From Nitrospira sp. UBA6909 (GTDB lineage Bacteria > Nitrospirota > Nitrospiria > Nitrospirales > Nitrospiraceae): DNA of 6,576 nucleotides. The stretch's first letter is position 1. Each line of letters starts with the position of its first letter. Below the pieces are notes generated by a model. That model made no database searches. It was given only the letters and a program-made list of their open reading frames with translations, and had not been told where the DNA came from. Of this stretch, positions 1-5,047 are shown piece by piece. The position numbers and the translations under genes were made by a program. The stretch is taken from assembly GCA_002451055.1 (NCBI GenBank), contig DKBD01000246.1, positions 1-6,576 of the forward strand, written 5' to 3'.

Positions 1-782
1 TCGGCCGCAGGTGGAAATTCCACACCGGGGCCGCTTCGAATATTCAACAGCGAGGCCGTTACCGTATACCGCTCCGGTTCTTCCTCCACACGTCCCAGAA
101 CCCTCGCACGCACATGCTCCAATGGAAACGCGGGTCCGGGGTCCCTCTTTCGCTCCGGAGCGATATCTTCGTGTCCGATCACATCTTTCAGGTCGTACTG
201 CCGAACGAGGAGTTGCGCGAGCTCCACAGCCTTCCGGATCTGCACCTCGGTGTAAGCATGCCACCAGCGAGACTCTTCATCGAGTCGATGTTTGGCATAG
301 AGAGCCTGGTCCTCTCCGTACATCGTTCCGAACCAGGCCTGATACCGATCCCCGACCTTCTTCAAAGGGCCGGCATTGTCCATCTCAATCCCAATGGAAC
401 AACTGTTCAGACCGCTCACCCCATCCCAATGACTCACACCTGCGTGCCAGGTCTTCACGTTAAAGGGGGCGAGTTGGCAGATCGAGCCATCTCTGCCCAG
501 TACGATATGAGCGGAGGCCTTCGCGTCCGGATTGGTCAACCAATTGATCGAACTCTTGGCGCTCTTGCCCGCCGTGTAATGCATGACCAGGTAGCGCGGA
601 GTGAGTTCGCCTCCTTTATTAGGCGTTTCCACAAAAGACACGCCACCTCCGACAAGTCGATGGTCTTCAATCGCGAGAGGCGCCGACTTCGCGAGAGAAA
701 CCCTCCGTCTCGGAACTGATTTGGCTGAAGCCGATTTGTTCTTGAGAGAGGCGCGTTTCCTGGTCGATCCTATTCGAGCCAT
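1..782 (-). CDS. N-acetylmuramoyl-L-alanine amidase (Amidase_2/AmpD type) with SH3b domain, C-terminus cut by window edge
   Basis: Predicted zinc amidase that cleaves the bond between N-acetylmuramic acid and L-alanine in peptidoglycan. The 260 visible residues read: a basic, low-complexity tail (about 1-35), a linker, then the amidase fold (about 62-225). By alignment with AmpD the zinc ligands are H68 (MHYTAG), H204 (GHEDIAPE) and D214 (DPGP). K212 and E133 occupy the positions of the AmpD catalytic Lys and Glu. The segment TVTASLLNIRSGPGVEF (240-256) opens an SH3b wall-binding domain that runs off the window. The ATG at 782 is supported by GGAGGA eight bases upstream. No signal peptide or membrane segment is visible, so a Sec-exported housekeeping amidase is less likely than a cytosolic recycling enzyme, a phage-type endolysin or non-Sec cargo. 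It lies 89 bases downstream of the astacin-like gene on the same strand. Enzyme class is confident; biological role is inferred. Confidence 0.9.
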   Translation of the reverse strand, partial: MARIGSTRKRASLKNKSASAKSVPRRRVSLAKSAPLAIEDHRLVGGGVSFVETPNKGGELTPRYLVMHYTAGKSAKSSINWLTNPDAKASAHIVLGRDGSICQLAPFNVKTWHAGVSHWDGVSGLNSCSIGIEMDNAGPLKKVGDRYQAWFGTMYGEDQALYAKHRLDEESRWWHAYTEVQIRKAVELAQLLVRQYDLKDVIGHEDIAPERKRDPGPAFPLEHVRARVLGRVEEEPERYTVTASLLNIRSGPGVEFPPAA

Positions 783-790
783 TTTCAGCT

Positions 791-796
791 TCCTCC
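791..796 (-). promoter_or_regulatory. Ribosome binding site of the amidase gene
   Basis: GGAGGA on the minus strand, eight bases before the ATG at 782. It fixes this start; the reading frame then runs uninterrupted to the window edge. Confidence 0.75.
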
Positions 797-797
797 A

Positions 798-819
798 TGT
801 TCAGCTTCATCCGTGAACA
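798..819 (-). repeat. Inverted repeat in the amidase gene leader
   Basis: TGTTCA at 798-803 and TGAACA at 814-819 form perfect 6-base arms around a 10-base loop, just upstream of the Shine-Dalgarno sequence. No T-tract follows, so it is not a typical terminator. It could be an operator half-site pair, a weak mRNA hairpin near the ribosome site, or chance. Confidence 0.3.
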
Positions 820-821
820 GC

Positions 822-850
822 ATTAACTTACCCCATATTCCAGCGGCCAA
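822..850 (-). promoter_or_regulatory. Weak candidate sigma70 promoter for the amidase gene
   Basis: On the minus strand TTGGCC (845-850, 4/6 to TTGACA) is followed after 17 bases by GTTAAT (822-827, 4/6 to TATAAT), in the gap between the protease stop and the amidase start. It is a modest match. Read-through from the upstream protease gene is equally possible. Confidence 0.25.
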
Positions 851-871
851 GACGCTGATTACTACCCTCGC

Positions 872-1900
872 TCACACTTTTCGCACCTTGATCGAGTACT
901 TGCCGGTCCCGGATTGGCGGCTATAGTGGCGCACCTGCACAAAATACTCCCCCTTGACCACGTCTGCCGCGATCCTGGCATTCAGACCGTAACCGGAATC
1001 ATCATCTTCCGCGATCAGCGCAGTCTCACTGTTGGGCCCGAACAGCTTTATCACCACATCCGTCGACCCCGACGTATCGATCACGTACCGCCCATCGGCA
1101 GACGCCGTAAAGCGGTACAGATCCTCTTCCCCCACCTTTCCGATCGACGCCTTGGTGGGCTTCTTGGCATTCACCATCAGTTCAACAGCACTCGACGTGG
1201 TAGCGCCCGTTTTCGGATACATCTTGGCCCCAGCCACAAAGGCCTTGTCCATCGCCGAGAGCACCTCGTTCGCCTTCGTCCCGATCCCGTTGAGCGTCCA
1301 GGACGCCGGAAAGAAATACAGCATGATGGAGTCCGGATCGAACTTCGTCCCATTGATTTGCTCCGCGCTGTACTTGCGGAGAATGTTGTGGCGCGTCGTC
1401 GCCTCATCCCAGAAATTCGGCGCTTTGGCTGCCTCTCGAATCACCACGGTCTCATTCCACTGAATGCCGCCCGCCGGATTTTGATGTTCATGGGCCAATC
1501 CGATCGCATGGCCGAACTCATGAGCCGCCGTCCCGCCGTCGAGAAACCCCAGATTCATCGTCGGCTGATCCAGCGGGATGCTGCGGCAATCCGTCCCGAC
1601 ATAGGACCACGCACCGTCATTCCGATCGAATGCGATGCGAATCTCGGCGTTCAACGCATTGTTGAACTCGAATTTGAGATTGGCCACCTGCGCCCACCAA
1701 CCCGCTTGCTCCTTGGCCACCGCCTGCTCGGTACGCGCGCCACCGAGAAAGCGGACGCGGAGAGTCGAGCCGTTCATCCAGGTTTTCCCAATGGGAGCAA
1801 TCGCACGCCTCCCGCCGCCACGCATCGGACGGGTCTGCTGCAGCCGCATCAAATCTCTCGGCAAGATCCTGTCGATGCACACCTTTGGACGATCAGCCAT
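872..1900 (-). CDS. Astacin-like (M12A) zinc metalloprotease with C-terminal PPC domain
   Basis: A 342-residue zinc endopeptidase. The catalytic domain spans about residues 33-230, with the astacin signature HEFGHAIGLAHEH. The zinc ligands are H127, H131 and H137, E128 is the catalytic base, and E138 is the Glu that follows the third His in astacins. The Met-turn is SIMLY (191-195), where astacins usually have SxMHY; M193 and the ligand-type Y195 are kept. Residues about 235-342 match a bacterial pre-peptidase C-terminal (PPC) beta-sandwich, with an acidic EDDDSGYG turn at 298-305. I chose the ATG at 1900 because AAAGGAG lies eight bases upstream; an in-frame GTG at 1939 would add 13 residues but lacks such a site. 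No signal peptide is visible in MADRPKVCIDRILPRDL, which is odd for a family that is normally secreted and fits delivery by a non-Sec route. No propeptide is recognised. Confidence 0.93.
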   Translation of the reverse strand: MADRPKVCIDRILPRDLMRLQQTRPMRGGGRRAIAPIGKTWMNGSTLRVRFLGGARTEQAVAKEQAGWWAQVANLKFEFNNALNAEIRIAFDRNDGAWSYVGTDCRSIPLDQPTMNLGFLDGGTAAHEFGHAIGLAHEHQNPAGGIQWNETVVIREAAKAPNFWDEATTRHNILRKYSAEQINGTKFDPDSIMLYFFPASWTLNGIGTKANEVLSAMDKAFVAGAKMYPKTGATTSSAVELMVNAKKPTKASIGKVGEEDLYRFTASADGRYVIDTSGSTDVVIKLFGPNSETALIAEDDDSGYGLNARIAADVVKGEYFVQVRHYSRQSGTGKYSIKVRKV

Positions 1901-1908
1901 GGTCTCAT

Positions 1909-1915
1909 CTCCTTT
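1909..1915 (-). promoter_or_regulatory. Ribosome binding site of the astacin-like gene
   Basis: AAAGGAG on the minus strand, eight bases before the ATG at 1900. It is the best Shine-Dalgarno match in the window and decides the start over an upstream in-frame GTG at 1939. Confidence 0.8.
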
Positions 1916-1945
1916 CCCTCTATGTGTCAACTTTCGCACTGCGAT

Positions 1946-1974
1946 ATCATGCTGTTGATCATACCCGCGGTCAA
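1946..1974 (-). promoter_or_regulatory. Candidate sigma70 promoter of the astacin-like gene
   Basis: On the minus strand TTGACC (1969-1974, 5/6 to TTGACA) and CATGAT (1946-1951, 4/6 to TATAAT) are separated by exactly 17 bases. They would start a transcript near 1939 with a leader of about 40 bases. The position in a 166-base gap after the preceding stop supports an independent transcription start for the protease and perhaps the amidase. Not proven. Confidence 0.45.
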
Positions 1975-2066
1975 AAGCCTATACCCTTCTCATTTCCGGC
2001 ACGATTTTCCCCTTTCGGAAAGAGAAAGATCCCAGGGTGGAAGGCACCAGCCATCGACGACATCTC

Positions 2067-3599
2067 TCACGGGGTGCGAACGGTCGTATCCACCGTCGTC
2101 CATCGCCTTGTTTGGACCGTTACTCCATTGCGCTGGATCTCGCCGCGAAACTCCACCAGCAGATCCACATCATCGCCGCTATTCAAGCCGTTTACGGTGA
2201 TCTTCGGGAAATCCTCGCCTCGGTACATACAACCGTTTGCTTGGTCTGTCGTCCCCGCATCGTCCATATAACGATTTTCGCCGCACCGGGTTGTCGTCGA
2301 GTCCTGAGACGGTTGGTCACGGTGGCCGTAGTTGATGCCTGCGCAATGCGTCATGCCGTCTTCTCGGGATGTGATCGGAAGGCGCCCGCCTGGGATATTC
2401 CGAAACGATGTACTGAGATCCTGGCTCACACCTCCGCGCGATCCCGTCGCCACGCCGCTGATGAATTGGCGATACTGGAATTCGGAACAGTCGCAGCGGC
2501 TGGAAAACTGCGCATCGACCACGTGATGACCGCGAATCTCGGTCGTGCCCCCCGGGCCCGCCGTCGAGGTAGTTTGAACCGGATGCACGATCACCCGAAA
2601 CATGGTCAAACACTCTTCAGTCGTGGTCCCCGCACCTTCAAGCTCTTGTTCTCGCACGATAAATCGAAACGTATCGCCCCCCACCTTGCCGTCTTTGGTC
2701 AAACCATATTCCTCTTGGGTCTCCGCAATGGCGAGAATGTTTTCTCGCGTCCAGTGGCCTGTCACCGGACCGCCGAGAATATCCTGGATCAAGCGTGTAT
2801 TCGCCTCGTCGTAGCGACTCCGATTAAATCGAATGGCCTCGCGGATCTGATCCTCGGTCAGATCCGGCTGGGGTAGCGCGGCAGGTGTTGGGGGTGGTGT
2901 CGCCAAATCCCGCTGGATGAGCCTGCGAGACAGTTGCGGACTCGCCCCTTGCCCAAGCGCACTCACAGGCTGATGATACGCCAGTGGCGGCGAAGTCACT
3001 GATCCACCCGCCTGCTGAACGACGTGCGCAAGTTCATGGGCCATCAACCGTCTACCCTCGATCGTGCCGGGAGCAAACCGACCGGCACCGAACACGACGT
3101 CGTCCCCCATCGTGTAGGCATGCGCATTCAGGTTCTTCGCCGATTGTTCGGCGCCCGTACCCGTATGCACCCGCACTCGACTGAAATCATGCCCGAATCG
3201 CGACTCGAAGAAGGTTCGCGTTGCAGCATCAAGCGGCTGGCCTGGGCCCATCTCGCTTACAACGCTCTCAGAGACCGACATGCCTGCCGCCCCGATCGAC
3301 GAGGGCATCTCTCGCCGGACAGGCGACTTCTTGTCCTCCGCGCAATCTGGACAGGGCGCCCCACCGTTCGCACAAGCCGTGCATTGCCGCTGCACCGCTG
3401 GCGTCGTCATCCGCATGACCTGGTCCGCCACACGTTCGGCTTCCTGCTCATAGGGATCACCCGGTTGGCTGATGGCGAGCTTGGGCTGAAGAAACAACGG
3501 CACGCTCGAACCCGCCGCCTGTTGCTTCCCCCGGAACGAAGAGTCAACGCAGAGGGAATCTGTTGAACGCCGTCTTTTATGAATGCCGCCGACATACAT
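2067..3599 (-). CDS. DUF4157 (eCIS-core) protein with peptidoglycan-binding-like segment and unknown C-terminal domain
   Basis: A 510-residue modular protein. Domains in order: a basic start (1-33); a conserved leader (34-64) around QPKLAISQPGDPYEQEA; a CxxC-x6-CxxC pair (C73, C76, C83, C86); a DUF4157 core (about 123-198) with the zinc-protease motif HELAH at 188-192; a Pro-rich linker (about 232-246); a peptidoglycan-binding-like segment (about 249-318) with the family pattern YGLTKDGKVGGDTF; and a C-terminal region (about 325-510) with six cysteines (C330, C369, C371, C419, C439, C457) that I do not recognise. DUF4157 is known to be enriched at the N-terminus of eCIS-associated cargo, so the C-terminal part is the likely effector; that step is inference. 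The ATG at 3599 has AGGAG 13 bases upstream, a long spacing, but an in-frame stop just beyond excludes a longer form. No signal peptide or membrane helix is seen. It lies 75 bases downstream of the leader-only gene. Confidence 0.92.
   Translation of the reverse strand: MYVGGIHKRRRSTDSLCVDSSFRGKQQAAGSSVPLFLQPKLAISQPGDPYEQEAERVADQVMRMTTPAVQRQCTACANGGAPCPDCAEDKKSPVRREMPSSIGAAGMSVSESVVSEMGPGQPLDAATRTFFESRFGHDFSRVRVHTGTGAEQSAKNLNAHAYTMGDDVVFGAGRFAPGTIEGRRLMAHELAHVVQQAGGSVTSPPLAYHQPVSALGQGASPQLSRRLIQRDLATPPPTPAALPQPDLTEDQIREAIRFNRSRYDEANTRLIQDILGGPVTGHWTRENILAIAETQEEYGLTKDGKVGGDTFRFIVREQELEGAGTTTEECLTMFRVIVHPVQTTSTAGPGGTTEIRGHHVVDAQFSSRCDCSEFQYRQFISGVATGSRGGVSQDLSTSFRNIPGGRLPITSREDGMTHCAGINYGHRDQPSQDSTTTRCGENRYMDDAGTTDQANGCMYRGEDFPKITVNGLNSGDDVDLLVEFRGEIQRNGVTVQTRRWTTVDTTVRTP
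3408..3500 (-). repeat. Leader module, copy in the 510-residue DUF4157 gene
   Basis: Encodes residues 34-64 of the DUF4157 protein. Against the copy at 4515-4607 I count 75 of 93 identical bases and 28 of 31 identical residues. Thirteen of the 18 base differences are silent. A 20-base stretch (3469-3488 here, 4576-4595 there) is identical. Confidence 0.85.
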
Positions 3600-3674
3600 T
3601 CGAATCAGCCTGCTCCTCTCTCACGCAACCGTGTCTCACATTCCAACGTCGCTCAATGACTTACGGTACAGGAT

Positions 3675-4721
3675 TCAGTCGATCCGATCTCCCTCGAACG
3701 CGGACGCCACCGAAAGAATTGGCGGCCTCCCGGGATTGAAATAGTTCCATAAGCGGACCACATCAAGCTGGAGCATAAACCGCACATCCTGGCGTTCGGG
3801 AAATAAGTCCGGCAATGGTGGGCTCTGGGCTCCTACCCGCAGGCTTTCCCCCGTGACGGTATTCCGCTCGAATAGAGGATAGGGAGAGATCCCCTGACGA
3901 AACCCTCCCGACAGCATCAACCCATCGTCGAAAAGCCCTAGATTCACTTGCAGCGACGACAAACCGATGGGAGAACTTGCCGCCGTATCAAGGTCCCCTG
4001 ATGTATCGACGGATAGAGTCGAAACTCGTGTATCAAATACCCCTTCATTGAACAAACCGATGAGCGCCGAAGCATCAAGCCCAAAATCAAATTCGAAGCG
4101 GGTTTGCTCTTCATCCACGATACGATACGTGAACGTCTTCACAGGAAATTGCGGAATGACCCCCGGTATGGCGGCCAAATTGAAGTCGTCAAAGTGCCGC
4201 CTCATCGCCGGATTCGCCAGTGCCATGCCCCACAAGAATGCGTAGTTGGTCCCGAGAAACAAGGGAACACCGACGCTGAGTTCCGCCGGCTGACTGAGGA
4301 AATCATCGGCCAAACGCTCTGTGAGGGCGGAAAAGGCTGGATTATTTTCGCCCAAATTTTCAGCGACCGTACCGAGACCTTCGGCCAGTGGATCCGGCTC
4401 TTCTTCCTCAGACTGACGCTGAACCACTGTTTGGCCGGACAGAGGAACTCCGGAAATGGGACGGCCCACTCCTGCCACTGCCGATACCTGGCGACCAGGC
4501 GCTGCTGGCTCCGGCATGCGCATTACTTGATCGGCGATTCGATCCGCTTCCTGTTCGTAGGGATCGCCGGGTTGACTGATGGCGAGCTTGGGCTGGAGAA
4601 AGATCGGAAGACCGGCATTGCGACTAAGCGCATGACCTTTGTCGGAACGTGACGGTGACAACGTGCCTCCTAACCAGATCTTCCTCTGCCCTTCAGTCTT
4701 CCCAGCGAAAACAGCTGCCAT
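3675..4721 (-). CDS. Leader-only candidate cargo protein without DUF4157 core, function unknown
   Basis: A 348-residue protein of unknown function. Residues 39-69 carry the same leader as the neighbouring DUF4157 protein (QPKLAISQPGDPYEQEA followed by ADQVMRM). After it there is no CxxC pair, no HExxH and no recognisable DUF4157 core. A VQRQ motif (100-103) and an acidic run (EEEEPDP, 105-111) follow, then a body (about 113-348) with alternating hydrophobic segments suggesting beta structure (for example 196-215 and 253-275). No catalytic motif, signal peptide or clear membrane helix is visible. I chose the ATG at 4721. An in-frame TTG at 4814 would add a hydrophobic stretch but has no ribosome site. 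The ribosome site for 4721 is itself weak: GGAGG lies 12 bases upstream, with GGTGGTG closer. The shared leader and its position between two DUF4157 genes suggest it belongs to the same cargo set. Its activity cannot be stated. Confidence 0.85.
   Translation of the reverse strand: MAAVFAGKTEGQRKIWLGGTLSPSRSDKGHALSRNAGLPIFLQPKLAISQPGDPYEQEADRIADQVMRMPEPAAPGRQVSAVAGVGRPISGVPLSGQTVVQRQSEEEEPDPLAEGLGTVAENLGENNPAFSALTERLADDFLSQPAELSVGVPLFLGTNYAFLWGMALANPAMRRHFDDFNLAAIPGVIPQFPVKTFTYRIVDEEQTRFEFDFGLDASALIGLFNEGVFDTRVSTLSVDTSGDLDTAASSPIGLSSLQVNLGLFDDGLMLSGGFRQGISPYPLFERNTVTGESLRVGAQSPPLPDLFPERQDVRFMLQLDVVRLWNYFNPGRPPILSVASAFEGDRID
4515..4607 (-). repeat. Leader module, copy in the 348-residue gene
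   Basis: Encodes residues 39-69 of the leader-only protein. It differs from the 3408-3500 copy by three residues (L to I, E to D, V to I), while the flanking regions on both sides do not align. The last part of the same leader (RVAEQIMRMPEP) is visible at the cut start of the gene at 6576. Confidence 0.85.
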
Positions 4722-5047
4722 GGATATCACCACCCTCCGAATCAGACCCAACCCCACCAACCACACCCCTGCGGTCCACACAGGAAACGAGGGCGTATCA
4801 GTCGGGGCAACCAATCCGTGTCACAGCAGACTCCCCCACCAGAACACGCACGAACTCACGCCATCATGTTCCCTTACGCCTAATGCGCCTTTTCTGCAAT
4901 CAAGCAATTCGGTCATGAGGGACTGCGGGCCTGCGAGGCTTCCGTTGCCCCATTGTGGAGTGCAGAAATAAGTCCGATCAAATAACTCTGCAATAACTAC
5001 GTTCTGTCCCCTTCCTCTTTATTATTTCGACAGCTGTCAGTCGCCGT
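4722..5047 (-). other. 326-base intergenic spacer, no gene seen
   Basis: Lies between the stop of the M15-like gene and the start of the leader-only gene. I see no convincing coding region beyond an in-frame extension from a TTG at 4814, which lacks a ribosome site. It holds a perfect 10-base palindrome GACAGCTGTC (5029-5038) just after the upstream stop but without a T-tract, a direct repeat (4981-4998), and inverted arms TGCAGA/TCTGCA (4961-4966, 4987-4992). No promoter pair good enough to call was found, although the length leaves room for one. Confidence 0.6.
4981..4998. repeat. Short direct repeat AATAACT with 11-base period
   Basis: AATAACT occurs at 4981-4987 and 4992-4998, starts 11 bases apart, about one helical turn. 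This is the spacing of tandem regulator half-sites, but two 7-mers in a locally AT-rich patch may be chance. Confidence 0.3.

Noticed and set aside
114..719. Plus-strand open frames across the first 720 bases
   Set aside because: They are antisense to the amidase, whose zinc ligands and ribosome site are clear on the minus strand.
2009..2026. Possible terminator hairpin after the DUF4157 gene (CTCTTT-CCG-AAAGGG on the minus strand)
   Set aside because: A short stem with one G-U pair and no following T-tract; too weak to call a terminator.
914..2200. Long plus-strand open frame of 428 codons
   Set aside because: It lies opposite the astacin-like gene and runs on into the 3' end of the next gene. 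The minus frame has clear catalytic motifs and a ribosome site; the plus frame has no recognisable domain and is Arg/His/Pro-rich, as shadows in GC-rich DNA often are.
2037..2876. Plus-strand open frame of 279 codons
   Set aside because: Antisense to the C-terminal half of the DUF4157 protein, with no family features.
4722..4814. Longer form of the leader-only protein starting at TTG 4814, with a hydrophobic N-terminal stretch
   Set aside because: No Shine-Dalgarno sequence precedes the TTG, and the neighbouring 510-residue protein begins only about 33 residues before the leader, in line with the ATG at 4721. It remains a weak alternative.
5029..5038. Palindrome GACAGCTGTC as terminator of the M15-like gene
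   Set aside because: It has no loop and no T-tract on the minus strand; kept only as a note in the spacer entry.
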